A stretch of 57,217 nucleotides of DNA from Dipetalonema caudispina (Eukaryota > Nematoda > Chromadorea > Rhabditida > Onchocercidae). The notes beneath the pieces are model-generated. The model did not search any database. It was not told the DNA's origin and saw only the letters and a program-made list of their open reading frames with translations. The position numbers and the translations under genes were made by a program. How positions within the stretch are numbered: position 1 is the first letter of the stretch; each line of letters opens with the position of its first letter. Where the stretch lies: the NCBI GenBank assembly GCA_013365325.1, contig JABVXV010000369.1, positions 1-57,217 on the forward strand. The letters are read 5' to 3'. This document shows positions 30,201 to 46,251 of this stretch, piece after piece.

Positions 30201-32835
30201 TAGTTATCATTTAATGAAGAATGTGATGAGATAGTTCTGGAATGGTTTTTATTCTATAATGTATATTCAACCACTTTTTCGAGAGATTTAATTAGTTAAG
30301 TTTTAAAACGAGAAAGGAAATGATAAGTAGTTGATGCTCTAAAGTTTGGTAGTTCCAAATATAAGGTATGCACACACACACACACACACACACAACATAC
30401 ATACACACACACAGACGCAGAGACACACATGCGTACACACATACATACAAAACAGGCATACATGCCCACATGGATTGATATTAAGATGTATTTTTAAAGT
30501 ACAACATGATGAGAAGCGTAAGGCTTGATTACATGATGCAAAAATTAGTTTAACCCTTCTTAAAATAGTGTAATCTTTTCTTCACTGTTTAATGATCATA
30601 GTATAAAGCGACTATTTTAAAATATGAATAATTATGATTACCCTATTTTGTTTCTTTTTTCTTCTTAAATTATTTAATTACATTTAGAGGAACTAGTTCG
30701 CTTTAATATTTGATAGAATTAATTTATTTATTTGTAAATGTATGCATATGATTAGATGGTCTATATTTTAATGTTGAATTATTCGTGGAGTAATTATTTC
30801 CTTCTCTTTGCCTAATTTCCTCTCAATTTTTTTCTCTCTTAAGCAAACTTTTGCATAAATTTGTTGATATCTATTATTGCTTTCGTGGCATTTTCCATCT
30901 CACTTTTGTGATTTAGCTTCATTTTCAAGTATTTATTCCATTAAAGAAAAGAAAAAACTAGTTTACTGGCGAATTCCTAAATTGCAATCGGAGTTCAAAA
31001 TGCTACGTTTATCGAAAAAAAAAAAAAAAAAAAAAACGGAAGATTTCTGGCATAAATTTAACTAACTGCAAATTTGGTCGGTATCCGGTTGTATATTGCT
31101 CGGATGGGGCCCTTCATTATACCAATCAATGGTGCTAATAAGGGAAGTGGTATAAAGAGAGATAGGGAGAAAAATTGAGGTAAATTCAGTTTATTTTTTG
31201 TATTGTTTGCTATTTTCTGGATTTTGCATATTTTTGAATTGGAGTGGATTTGGAATTTTCACCAAAATTGATTCACTTTTTCTGTTGACAAACATAGTGA
31301 GGATGTGAAGTGTGGGAAATTTTTAATATCCAGATTGCTGGTTTAAAGAAATTTTTTTAAAAAATTTTCCTGACTAAATAATATACGATAATTTTTAAGA
31401 GAATATCCACCTAAGTTGGAAACTGTAAGCAGGAAGGAAGTTTTGATAATGCTTCTTTTTGTGAAATTTCTCAGAAATTCGTCTGCATTTCCATCCCTTT
31501 GTCTGTGGACCGATTTGGAACACTTTTATTGAAAATGCTTCCGGGTTTCGTGACTTGTTACTCGGAGCATGACATTGGTCGTCATTTAGATATTTGAAAT
31601 CCCATAGAGTTATAACCACTTGGTAAAGTATTTTCACTGATTGATCTCTCTGGTACCATTCGAAAGAGAATGAAATTTTAACTTATGAAAAGAAGTGCTG
31701 ATTTTTCAGGTGTTTCCCAATATAAACCTATTACCGATCACATTTTCTACTGTCATAAGCGCGCTATGGTTAATTTAGCTTGTCATTCTTTTATGCGCAG
31801 CGCATTCATTTTTTCGAAAATAAAAAAACTTTCGACCTTCTTGAAAATTATCCTTTGCAAATATATATGCGTAGTGGCCTTTAATTTTCTTAATTTTCAG
31901 AGACATAACAGTGAAACGAATACTTCTTCCGGTATCCGTCCGAGCGATGTGGGAATTCGAATCAGCAGATTGGACGACTGAAATTGGCTTTAATCATGAA
32001 ACGTTCCTGTTCCCCAATGATCGCTACGCTTATATGATATTACTCGCTGTCTTCGATTATCGCAGCGCACGATATGTATTAAGCTTTTTTGCTTATCTTT
32101 TCGAAATTCCCAGAATTACTGATTATTCGAACCATTACATTACCTCGTCAGATTACAGTAAACCAACTTTCAATTCAGAATCTTGCGCATGTGTCTTAAT
32201 GTCCCACGAACTAAATTCTATAAACTATAGACTTCGGAAATCTAATACTTCTTTCGCTAGGAAAAAGTAGCATTAGATTAGCAAAAATTAATATTGAAAT
32301 GGTTAATTTATACAGTTGACTGGTAATTCAAAATTTCGTTCCTTAATTCACATTAGATCTGACTTGTTGCTTATCGCAAACATTCTAAGTTACAAATTTC
32401 AAAACTTGTAACTGAGAAATTACAGTGGCGTGTACGAATGTGGGGTGAAAGTCCGTTCGACGATGTGCAAATGAATGATGCTGCTGTGGAACCGCTCACT
32501 AATAATCCAAAGGGTTTCATTTATGTGACTTCGTTAATCAATGGCTGGAATAAGCTAAAAATCAAATTTCAACCGTACGTAAAAAAGAAGAAATGGTTAA
32601 TGATGGCACAGGTAAACATGGTCTCCTATATTTTTTTGAGGATAAAAAGGGATGGCAATTGTACAAAGCATAATTTTCAAATGTTAAGCTTATGTCACCG
32701 TTGACTTCGACTTCCTATATCCATGTGAGCCTTTTTCAGGTGTTGCTTGTACAGTTGCACAAACCTGCTTCGTATATACCGAGACCCGCACTTGAAGTAG
32801 CTCCTGAAAGTGGTACCGACTGGAGACACGAGTAA
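24279..32835 (+). CDS. MPHOSPH8: Chromodomain and ankyrin-repeat protein resembling M-phase phosphoprotein 8 (HUSH reader)
   Basis: Predicted about 850 residues, near the 860 of human MPP8. The N-terminal chromodomain (about 31-85) reads VEKIVGIK...LYKVRWKGF...DTWEP and keeps an aromatic cage candidate set (Tyr31, Trp and Phe of RWKGF), so binding to methylated H3K9 is likely. A charged middle follows, with RG-rich and basic AT-hook-like runs (GRGRGGNRGRGRRRK; RGRGLAGGGRGKR). Then come ankyrin-type repeats (RIPLHFAI, KTPLHLAI, LLLEYGADVN) and a C-terminal domain I do not recognise. Exons: 24279-24374, 24663-24884, 25011-25175, 25550-25699, 25916-26017, 26156-26428, 26610-26948, 27093-27302, 27755-27877, 27959-about 28128, 28404-28579, 28753-28827, 31901-32075, 32426-32611, 32740-32835. 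Phases agree except at the 28128/28404 join, where the best-looking donor (GTCAGT) is out of phase. The link over the 3.1-kb intron rests on a GTAAGT donor and matching phase. Human MPP8 works with TASOR and periphilin; whether this worm has them cannot be seen here. Confidence 0.75.
28828..31900 (+). other. Long intron of the MPP8-like gene
   Basis: Three kilobases without a supported exon, between a GTAAGT donor at 28828 and a TTTTCAG acceptor ending at 31900. It contains a CA-rich microsatellite (about 30369-30450) and an A run at about 31014-31036. A strong acceptor ending at 29002 opens a 25-codon frame to a stop at 29078-29080. That could be an alternative last exon giving a protein without the C-terminal domain. 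Confidence 0.5.
30369..30450. repeat. CA/CATA microsatellite
   Basis: A (CA)n tract starting near 30369 passes into interrupted CATA, CACACA and GACGCAGAGA sequence. It lies inside the long intron of the MPP8-like gene. Confidence 0.85.
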
Positions 32836-33435
32836 GAAGTGAATTTTATGACTTCTTAGGACTTATTCAGGTTTCGGTTAGGTCCAGCTTATAGTTGTTT
32901 ACACTTTTTTTTGTATTCGAATGTTCCAGATGTGAATTTTATTAAATATGGAGAAGACTGAAGTTTTCGTCTAACATGCCACTGTGGAAATTTAAGGACT
33001 ACACCTCGTTAAGTATTAGGATAATCTTGAGTGTTATTAAAAATCTAGTAAATGATTATATATTGATTAATTAACTGTTAAATGGTTATGTCTAGCATTT
33101 GTATTGGCTTTAAAATAAGTAAAATTTAAGGTCGGTATGATTCAAAAATTTATAGACCGTTGCTTGGTTAGTATCAAATTTTTTAATCGTTTATTGAGTA
33201 TGAATTTACTTGTAACCGGTACGTGTTTTAATATTAGTAATGCAGTTCATTTGTGGAAATTACAAATTATTACAATTTGAATTCGTTGAAAGGTATTATC
33301 TGCCGTACAGAAGTTAGGCATGCAAAATTTATTGATTACTATTGAAGCTAAGCAAATTATGAATAAAAACAAATTTAACTGAACTTTCCAAGAATTCCAA
33401 CATTTGTTTATATTTTTTTATGGGCTAAACAAACA
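32836..33435. other. Convergent 3' flanks of the MPP8-like and CWF19L1-like genes
   Basis: Six hundred bases between two converging stop codons. No coding potential was seen. On the minus strand an AATAAA lies at 33328-33333, about 100 bases after the CWF19L1-like stop. Confidence 0.65.
33328..33333 (-). terminator. Poly(A) signal AATAAA for the CWF19L1-like gene
   Basis: Exact AATAAA on the minus strand about 103 bases beyond the stop codon. It is the only exact match I noted close behind this gene. Confidence 0.5.
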
Positions 33436-36400
33436 TTATTCATCATCAACATCTGTGAAATCATATGGTTTGAAGATTTGCTTCAAATTATCTATCAGTC
33501 TTACTTGTTCGCTTTTCTCCAACTCACACTGACGCCAATCAACTTTTTCTTCGCAGTCCAATAAAGCCGGTTCTGCCAGTACCTGTAATCCAACTTTTGG
33601 TAAACAGGGAATCTGAGAAATTTCTACTCAAATTTTTGCAGTTTCTCAAAGAATGACTCCATCTTTGTTTCAAGAGGTTTTCAATCAACAAAATCAAATG
33701 CATTGGAAGCAACACACAGCGAAAGCTAAAAAGCCAACGGCTTAGGATATCTGCACGAACATACTTCTCGTCCAAATTGTAATGGGAAATCGGCCATTTT
33801 TAACGAATAAAGTCGACCGCCATCAGGAAGCTCGACAAGAAAATATGGACAACCCTCATTAATTATGTCCCAAATCTGAAAAACTTACATGCTTCAGAAA
33901 TGCTTTTGCGAAAAAAAGAAAAAAAAAGTGCACGATGAACTGTTATTACCACTTCGGAGAATGATTTTGAAAATATTAGGGAGTTTACCTCTTCTTCTTC
34001 TTTGAGGAATACCATTTCTATGTTTCTTATTTGTGCAGCATTCAGAAACGAATTTCGCAGAGCCTTCGAACAAGTTTTCGGGATCGGTACAACTTGTACC
34101 TGTTATATGCTTTCTATGTCAATCATTATAACTCAAGTTCAAGGAGGAATGGGAAAGATGATGTAATTCAAACCATGAAAAATGATTGGGGAAAGTGATT
34201 AATTAAAAAGTAACTTGGTCAATTAATTTTTCAACTTATCATTTTCCTACAGCTGAGGACTGAGATAGAGCGATTTCAGAAGCAGAAGTAAAGGAACCAC
34301 GGGGTGTACTATTGGATACAAAATGAGAAAGAGCTCGGACTTGGTAAGAAATAAACCTGTAGATGCTGTGTTTTATAATTCCGTTCGAAAAATACCGGTA
34401 ATTTGCCCAGCTTGTTGAACATCAGCGTTAGCGCATCTTTGTATTTTTTGATGTCTTCTCTAACTGCCTGCGGAGCTGCCACAATTGACTGTATATGACC
34501 TGCAAAAGATAAACTATTCTACTGAATATCCGAACTGTTAGGAAGATTAGCAAGGGAAGTTTCACTTCAATTTTTTTGAAGAAAGGAATTTTTGGAATAA
34601 TATATAGGATTTACTATAATTCGATTTAAAAAAGCTAACCAATCGACAAAATCATTACATGGTCATCTACCAGTGGACCTTTCGGCATAGCTAAATAACA
34701 CTCATCGGCTACAGATATTACCAAATACTGCTCTGCATCCACGTTTGATAGACAAAACCAACAAGGCTGCTGAACTCGCAGTTCTCGAGAGGAAGATTCT
34801 AAGAATTTGGTGATACAAAACTTTTTGATAATCGACGAGTGGATTGAAATTAAAATGTTTCAGTGACAAACACCATGAAAGTCCTTTTAAAGCTATGATG
34901 ACTATAGCCGAAAAATTTGCTTTCTAATGCTATAAATACTTGTATTCAAAATGTAAAGCTTTTCAAATTTTTTCTACTGAAAAAAAGCTAAGGTTTTACA
35001 AAAATGCCACTTTTAAGTTTTAATAGACAGAATTCCTTGTTTTAATCTCAAAGCGAATGAGAAGTACTCAGTTCTTTTCTTAAACATACCATCTTTTCTC
35101 CGTCGTTTACCACCATGATCAACATTATCCTCAACTTCAACTGACATATCATAGAAATATTGTTCCTTAAAATCCTGCTGTTTCTTTTTTTCTTTTTCAC
35201 TAAATAAAAGTTTTATAAGTTTCCAGTTTTTAATCTAAATGTGCATGTAAGTACCAGAGAATGTAGTATGTCGCCAACTTAATGCATTTGCATGTGAGAG
35301 TGTATTTGAATTTTACACGTTGCAATATAATCAAAAATCAAAAATTCAAAAAGTAATCAAAAAGAAAAAAAAAAAAAACGCAATATAATCACATTTGGAA
35401 TGCAGCACTTTACATCAGGCGCTTATTGGTTGTTAAGTCCAAGTTAGTAATGTGAACTATTTAATCCTTCTATTAGTTATCATTCAATAACTACACACAT
35501 TCAAATTCCATATTCTAAGTTTTCCGTTCAAAAAGTGAAAAAAAAAAAAAAAAAAACTGAACCATACTCTAAGATCATTCTTGCCAGGATCTCCATATAT
35601 GGAAACTCGGTAGCATTATTTGGTTGTGCTGTAAGTTCAGCTCTTGATAACTTCCGCATAGGGGTTACTGAGAAGGCATAAAGCCATTTATCCCTTTCCG
35701 GATTATTTACTGGAGCTAAACCAATGAAACGTGTAACGTGCTGAGCTGCTTCCTGTAAGACGCGATGATTCCTGGAAATTTATCCTATTTAGATGTTACT
35801 AAAATTCAAAATTTTCACAAAGAATGTCCCGAATAATTCAAGAGCATCTCTTGCCACTGCTAGGTTGTCTACAAATCAATTTTGTTTACGTAGTAATTTA
35901 CAGGGCGATTTTCAAGATACAAAGAAAACATGAAAAATCTTCCACGCATATATCTACATTGAAGAGACGGACAATATTCAATTTTAAGCCTTGAAAGAAA
36001 AATTAAACCTGTACGGTGTTCTTTCATAATGTGTACCCATCCCAGCAAAATGATAACGTGGTTTTAAGCCTGTTGCAAGTTGTGATAAGATGCAACTTCC
36101 TTCAATATTCCTTTTCGGGCAATTTGTCGAAAATTTCGAAATCTGAAACTTCACAAAATAAAAAACCTATTTCGATAAGTAATGAAACTCTAGAACTGCA
36201 CAACAAGAAGTAATATAAATTGGTACCCCAGCAGGCCACATAGATGTAAGCAAAAGATCGAGTCCCAAATATCCAGTACTTGCTTTCACAAACTTCAACA
36301 ATTCACTAACATCGTTCTGGTTGAACTGAAATAGGCGACAAATGTACCAAATTATTTAATTACGAGCTCCTAAAACGGCTCAAACTAAATAAGCCAATAA

Positions 36401-37587
36401 AACGTTAGCAGGAAGTGACACTTCATTTATTTATCCATAATGTGACTTTCAAAAACTTTCAAAATAAATTTTAGAGGATGTACCTGAAAAGGCAAAGCTT
36501 GTGTACCCTCAATTCCGCTTACATATGCCACTTGAAGACCACCTACTGTATTCAGTATACCTCTTTTCCCAAGATACGTTAGATTTGCAAAGAATTCGAC
36601 ACCATCTTCCGGATAAAATTGTGATGTTGACGGGCAACATGGACCTATTTACGACTGTCAATAGTTTCTGGACAAATGATATCAATAGAAGACAAAATTA
36701 AAAATTATTTATGGATATCGCTAAAGTTAATCCAGTAGATGAATTGGAGCAGTTAGTGTCAGCTTATGCTAGACGCGATAAAAAAATAAAATTCGAAACG
36801 GGATTCGCAGTGGCAACCAATCAATCCATCTTTAAATCAGATTGCAACTGGTAGTGATTATCATCAGGAATTAAAAATCTAGAATTTACAAAAAAATCTT
36901 CAAAAAACCTAAGATATAGGTAGAAATGGGCATTTTGACAACACCATTGATAATTCTTTCGTTCGACTCCTTATTCGGACCGAAAAATTCACCAACACAA
37001 AAAAGCATATCAAATGGACCATTCTGCAATTCAATCAAATAATTCTGAGCATTATTCTTCAACGTAAATTTGCTTGAGGAGTAATGATTAAGCTGCAATT
37101 AATCCCAATATTTTTGGACTTTTCCGCTTATTTCTGTAGCTTATATATTATAAAGAAAAGATGCAGCTTCTGTGTTCCGAAGTTTTTCCAAACTTATACT
37201 TAGAAATCAGTTCCACCATAACAATATTTGAGTCTTCATTTTTTTTTAAATTGAAAGCCGTTCAATAAACATTTTCAGCAATCTAACCGTACTAAAAAGT
37301 GACTTATAAAAACTAGGATATTGTTCGAGGGTATTTTACAATTTTTAACTGACTTAACCGATTCAAAAAAAAGAATCATCTTTCATTTTGATAAAATACG
37401 GTTGTAGAAGAGGGAGAAACAAATGATCTGGAGAAGGACAAAAGCAGCATGGGACACAAAGAAAATTTTTATGTGAGGTTCAATGAAAGCTGACCTTTTT
37501 GTTGACAGCATTCACTCGTTTCAGCAATGAATCGAACTGTCCGTTAACATCACCACAAACAAGAATTTTCAGCGACGGTTCAGGCAT
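33436..37587 (-). CDS. CWF19L1: CWF19L1/Drn1-type lariat-debranching-associated protein
   Basis: Family members (yeast Drn1, human CWF19L1) associate with the late spliceosome and the lariat-debranching enzyme Dbr1. Predicted 528 residues (human 538), collinear throughout. The N-terminal metallophosphoesterase-like part shows CGDVNGQFD and FCVGEFFG, then [18 protein letters not shown] and [11 protein letters not shown]. The C-terminal CwfJ regions show [22 protein letters not shown] (HIT-like histidine), [20 protein letters not shown] and DWRQCELEK, ending in [11 protein letters not shown]. Exons: 37495-37587, 36909-37023, 36484-36644, 36227-36325, 36009-36142, 35568-35771, 35090-35199, 34640-34798, 34357-34499, 33989-34099, 33765-33875, 33436-33582. 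Phases all agree and the coding length is 1587 bases. It lies 710 bp downstream of, and in line with, the GPATCH11-like gene. Confidence 0.93.
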
Positions 37588-38297
37588 CCTTCAAATTTCC
37601 AATAACAGAAACTTGAAAAATCTATTACCTACAAGAACTTATTGAATTATTCGTGTTTTCCTTCCCTTTTAACCCCCCAACTCTTTGACACCAAATATTG
37701 GATCGTACTCCACCACTGACCTGAAAAAAGACTTCAACTAAAAAAATTTTTTTTTACTATTTCCTTTAAGAAGCGCTTCTGGCACAATCACAGAAATTCC
37801 CGTTTTCAAATAATAACTGAATAATACAAATATCATTCACTTTCATCTTTTACCATAAGAGTGGTCCAAAATATAGCAATGATTTATCAGATAGAATATT
37901 CCGCAATAATATTCAGATTAAAGACAAACAGAAAAAACAAATATACTACATTTATCAATTTGAAAAAAGCTATGAAATATAACACCTTTTAATGTTTCAC
38001 CATAGGTAAGTATAAAACACAAAACTTAGAAGAACCTATAGTTAACACAGTGACATACATAGTCAGCATTACATAAATTTGCATATTTTAAGCAAATTAG
38101 AAAATACTACTAAGTCTTGACAATAAACACGCCAATATTCGCATACGGTTTTTTATTGAAGTCAAAAGATGAATCGGTTCATAGCAGATTTACCATGTAG
38201 CTCTATGTCTTGAATTATAGATAATGTGCGGTTTCATCCCGAATGTCATGAACATAACCAATGAAATTTTCCAGAGGAATGAAAAAATATGATATCT
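37588..38297. other. Spacer between the GPATCH11-like and CWF19L1-like genes (possible intercistronic region)
   Basis: No coding frame is supported in these 710 bases. On the minus strand an AATAAA at 38152-38157 follows the GPATCH11-like stop by about 140 bases. The next start codon is at 37587. Acceptor-like TTTTTCAAG and TTGAAG sites precede that ATG. Confidence 0.55.
38152..38157 (-). terminator. Poly(A) signal AATAAA for the GPATCH11-like gene
   Basis: Exact AATAAA on the minus strand about 140 bases after the stop codon at 38298. Confidence 0.5.
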
Positions 38298-40505
38298 TTA
38301 ACTGTCTTCATGTTCTTCTCTTGTCCTTCCTGGACAACTATTTTCCAGTTCTTCCTTTGAATCATACTGAGCTCCGCACCAAACACAATAACAATGGGCA
38401 GTACGGAGATACTTCGTTAGTTCGTTTAACCTGTAAGTAATTTACACTGTATCCGGTTGGAATGTTCCAAATCTACATTGATTTCAAGCAAAAAGCCAAT
38501 ATGAATCACATCCACCTCTTAAATAACACAAATTTCCACTAACTTTCATCTTCGGCAAACTTATTAAAATTATTTTACACTGACGCAAAATTTTTTAGAT
38601 ACGATGTTTTAATCTTAAATTTTAACTTCATTCATAAGATGAATAATATTAATGGAAAGCTACATAAACCAGTTAACTGTTAGTAAATACGATTATATCA
38701 ATTAAATTTTGCTAAATAGAAAATTGCTGAATTACTCAGTCGTTGATTAAATAACAAAACTTACCACTGTTTAATTAACTGCTAACTGGCTAAGCAAAAG
38801 TGTTAAATGATAACTAGAATCTTTCCATTCACTCTTTTGCTCTATTCTCTGTCCTTTAATACGAATTTCCAAAATAACATACCACTCCGTAATTTCGTTC
38901 TCTGGCAACTCATTAATGTTTAAATCATCAGGTGCCATTTTTCCGTTAAAATAAGTGGAACATTCCATAATACACTCCGATTCTCCAGTTCCCTTTTTCA
39001 ATGAAGATGTATCTTCATCTTTCATTATTTTGTATATTGGCCAAAAATGACAGGATGTAGGAAGTTCCAGACCATTCCTGAAGTTAATTAAAAAAATGAA
39101 CAGATTCATTTTAGAAGAAGAGGTCTGGAATAAAATAAGTAATATAGGCAACGATTCATGTCTATCATAACCTGGCATCCAATTCCTGACATACTTTCCG
39201 GCTTTCTTCCAAATCCTTCGATAACTGTTTCATATGCGCTGCCCAGCGTTTTCTTATAGAAAAATCATCGATAAGTACTTTCTGAAACCACGTTCAATTC
39301 GGGAGAGTATGATTTTTCATTCATGCCTCCAATTAAACGGTGAAACAATGAATCATTAGACTGATTATCAAAGTAACAAGAGTCCGAAGGCTTTATCTTT
39401 AACTTTATATCAAAAGTTTGAAATTTCCAACAAATTAACGTTAGCTTTCGCCCTTTCCGATACAGTTCTTTGGTAGAGATCCACGCGTTGTTTTCGTTTT
39501 TCATCCTCTTCAGTATCATGCCCTAATCCCGCACGATTAGTTTTCAGTTCCAATGCAATGGGTATTTTGATTCCTTCATTGCAACCTAAATTTTATCAAA
39601 TCTTCAAAACAAAAAAAAAGGAAACATATGAATCTATCACTTCAGACAGTCTATTAACTTCCAAAACTATAAAAGTCGGAGTATTAGAGGTGCCACGATT
39701 CGATAAAAAATTCTGTGCATTATTCCACTAGCTCTTTCAAGAAAAAAAACCACATTAATCACCTTCTTTTTTCACGCCTAAACTCATCCCAGGTTTGTAA
39801 CCCATTTTCGACAGCAACAAAAATCCCTTTGAATTCTCATTAACGGGTTTGGCCAGCGCATCATCCCGCATCTTCTTCTCTATATCCGAACGTTTTGGCA
39901 GATTCCGCAAACGTTCAATATTTTCCACCTGTTTAGCTTCTACTTTCAAATGTCGCCGTTGAATTTGAGTTTTCGCAATTCCTGAAACAAAAAAAAGACA
40001 ATAAAAAAATAGAACGAAATTAAAACTTCCGAAAAATTCTCGCCCTTTTTTCCATTATTTCACAATTTTAAAGTTACACTTCCAATTCCAGTTCCAATCA
40101 ACGGAATGTTAATTTAATGTATCTAACAGATTCACATTTTAATTTACAATATATAAATAGGATGACAGCATAATCATATCACCTCTTTTAACGCTTGTTT
40201 TATCTTCTTGCTCAAGTGAGGTTTCTTTCAAAAGTAAACTATAACATTCTGAACATCAGTGATTACTTTTTTTAGCGCACAGGAAGCAACTTTAATTTTC
40301 TAAGGCTTCAAATTTCAACCTGTCTTTAAATTCAAGAATGGAAGTAAAAGCATAAATTACTAAGAAATCCTCCGTCTCCTTGAATTTATATTAATATTTT
40401 TATAAGCAGCAAAATGCAAAACAAACCAGGTCGTACATTCACAGCTGTATATATATCGGACATATAATCATCACTATCACTTGTTGTTGCATCATTCGAA
40501 TCCAT
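38298..40505 (-). CDS. GPATCH11: G-patch domain protein of the GPATCH11 (CCDC75) family
   Basis: G-patch proteins activate DEAH-box helicases, and GPATCH11 has been linked to splicing and to the kinetochore. Predicted 293 residues. The N-terminus has the family motif DYMSDIYTA...VRPG. A basic coiled stretch leads to the G-patch at about 85-130 (KGFLLLSKMGYKPGMSLGVK ... IPIALELKTNRAGLGHD). The family's Arg/Lys helix (ESRKVCQELDARN) follows. The C-terminal cysteine motif (LNELTKYLRTAHCYCVWCGAQYD, ending EENSCPG-like) is conserved. Exons: 40427-40505, 39763-39981, 39440-39585, 39172-39281, 38883-39077, 38298-38430. All phases agree. The start is the ATG before the DSDDYMSD motif. A divergent SR-protein gene begins 580 bp away on the other strand. 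Confidence 0.92.
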
Positions 40506-41085
40506 TGTCCTTTATTTGTCGTCTATGATTTAATATAACATAAAATATCCATATTACAAAATATTTTTATCAAGTTTGTAACATTTCCACTTGAAAATAT
40601 TCACAAAAAAAAGACAAAAAGATTACCAAATAATATAATAATTAGCACACTTGCAATACTTCCTTTGATATTCACTTTTTTTTTGCATTCCTTACAATTG
40701 TTTTGGAGCATATTATTATTGCTTATAAATTCTATCATTCTTTTCGTCCTTCATTTCGCTATGATCGTTAATTCCTATTTGTCAATTTTTTTTTTATCCC
40801 CATACATCTAGAATTAGACAACTCAGGTTCCCGGATACGGAAAACCATTTACACCACAAAAATGACAAGCAAACTACCTTCAATTTAATATAAAATGCCA
40901 ACTGTTACCGTAGCCACCGTGTTCCGAAATAACTCCTTCTTACAGCTCGTTGAGGTCTGAAAGTCCTAGGCTCTTTTGTCCGTCCACTTTTCTGGTTGCG
41001 TGGTAAGTTGTCTGGGGTATTTAATAATGAGGTTTCCGGATGAACCAGTTCAGTCACTCTATTACTTTGGTTTCAGTCTCCCGAT
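40506..41085. promoter_or_regulatory. Divergent promoter region of the GPATCH11-like and SRSF10-like genes
   Basis: 580 bp separate the two start codons, which face away from each other. The minus-strand side is T-rich. The plus-strand side (about 40890-41040) has higher GC content than the flanks. No TATA box or other named element was identified; shared promoter function is inferred from the layout. Confidence 0.55.
41064..41076 (+). promoter_or_regulatory. Probable spliced-leader trans-splice acceptor of the SRSF10-like gene
   Basis: A pyrimidine-rich ACTTTGGTTTCAG-type site ends nine bases before the ATG at 41086, with no coding exon upstream on this strand. Confidence 0.45.
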
Positions 41086-44468
<3,383 letters not shown>

Positions 44469-46251
44469 AGATGGATTTATTTTGGTTATCATTTGGTTTT
44501 ATTTTTTGTTAGTGTGGAGTCACATTTCAATCCCTTCATTTTATCTTATTTTCAAATAACTTTCGGAATGAAAAAAGAGGTGTGATTCCTCAGTGATAGA
44601 CATAAGGAAAAAATGGGGAAAATGGAGCACTAATCAATTCAAAAAGCAGGCTATAATTAATAGTCGTTTGATGTAATCAGGATTTGAACGTCAGCGGGAT
44701 AGTTGTTAGCTTGGAACCTAATGTTTAACGATTACTGAGGGAATTAAGCGATCGATTTCTGAACGATATACAAATACATATTTGAATGCTATTTTAGCAC
44801 TTTCTATATATGTAGCATATTTTTGATGTATAAGGTATTTTAATCTTTGCTATCAGTCGCAGTTGATAGCAATTTATTGGGTGGAATTTCGATCATTTAT
44901 ATGAATTTGAGCCATTTTATGTTGAAGTGCAAAGTGAACTCAATATACGAAGCCGAGCTATTAACTGAGTTTCATGTTAACTGTTGGGATTTTTTGGATA
45001 TGAGTAAATTTAACTTGTTATTTAGTGTTCGTGATCATAGTATTAAAATCAAGGAAGTAAGATCATTATGCTATAGATATTGCAGTTCAGGAACTCATAG
45101 CCAAGTTTAATTTGCCTTTATGATGCGGTGATGGAGTTGTGTTTGAAGGTACGCTTAATACAACTGTTACGGGTTTTATTTTTCACTTTTTTCTGATAGT
45201 TCCTCTTCTGATTGCTCTGATCCTTTTTTCTTTGAATGATTATAAATGACTCTTTGTAAGCTCTCTCTGTCTTTGTTCGATAACTGTAGATGATTTAGGA
45301 TGTGTTCGTTTTCCTGCAGTATTAGATCACATGTTTGTATATTTCAAAAATAATGCTTAAGTTTTCATAGTTGTTTTGATCAAACAATAAGAGGTTTTTC
45401 ATTTTTTTCAGAAAAAAGTAATAAAATTAAAAAATCGATAAATAAGGGGAACCATTTTACATCGGTTCGTATTCGATTTCTCGATTCTCACCATATGATT
45501 TATATTGTTTTCATATATTTTGGATTGTATCATAAATGAATTTCTGCTGTTTACGCTTCTCTTTTATAAAATGAAAGATTTTTTAATCTTATCAAAGGAT
45601 AATGATTTATGGGTTGGATGCATTCTTTTTTTTTTCCTAATTAATTCTTATATTTTCAAAATCTTTCCTAGCTGTTTGCTTATTTAAAATTTTGTATTTT
45701 ATTCCGTTAATTATTAATGAAATAAAATTATCATATGAGATACCAAATTCTTTGTCCAACTTTCCTGGTCCTTTTCCTCAACCCGTCATTTATGTAAATT
45801 CGAAACATTGTATCATTAGAGATTGTCGGATCCAGAAAAATTGTGGTTTCCAATCTCTTCCTGTGTTTTTCTAACAGTCCATTTGTGTTCGACAGGTTTC
45901 TTAGCCTAATGATTATTTGGGGAACATGAATTACTTTACTTTCGATTGCTGGTAATTCATCTTGAGGAGGAAAATCGGGGCCGTATCTTTCATATTCTAA
46001 AGGATGCTGTTTTTATAAGGTATTGCAACTTTTTGCGGTAGCGGTATATTATTATTTCTTATTAATTTCTGATTAGTGTTTCACTGTATGTACAAAAAAA
46101 GTAAGTCTAGGAAAATTAGCTATCATTATTGGGTTAATGCGGTTCTGTACCTAATCGTCGAATTAACATTCCTTTCGATTGACTTGACTGTTTCAGTTCT
46201 TTTTTTTTTCTTTCTTTTCAGCTTCTTGACGTTTTCGGCTATAACGCTAGA
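44469..46251. other. Intergenic region between the SRSF10-like and ESCO genes
   Basis: About 1.8 kb, T-rich on the plus strand. Open frames at 44847-45110, 45505-45687 and 45692-45874 look random: hydrophobic, no motifs and no splice continuity. The right end carries a long pyrimidine tract leading to the acceptor before the ESCO start. Confidence 0.55.
46196..46221 (+). promoter_or_regulatory. Probable spliced-leader trans-splice acceptor of the ESCO gene
   Basis: A run of T with a few C ends in TTTTCAG at 46221, 30 bases before the ATG at 46252. No upstream coding exon is visible. Confidence 0.45.

Noticed and set aside
30346..30528. Thr/His-rich small protein
   Set aside because: Translation of the CA microsatellite.
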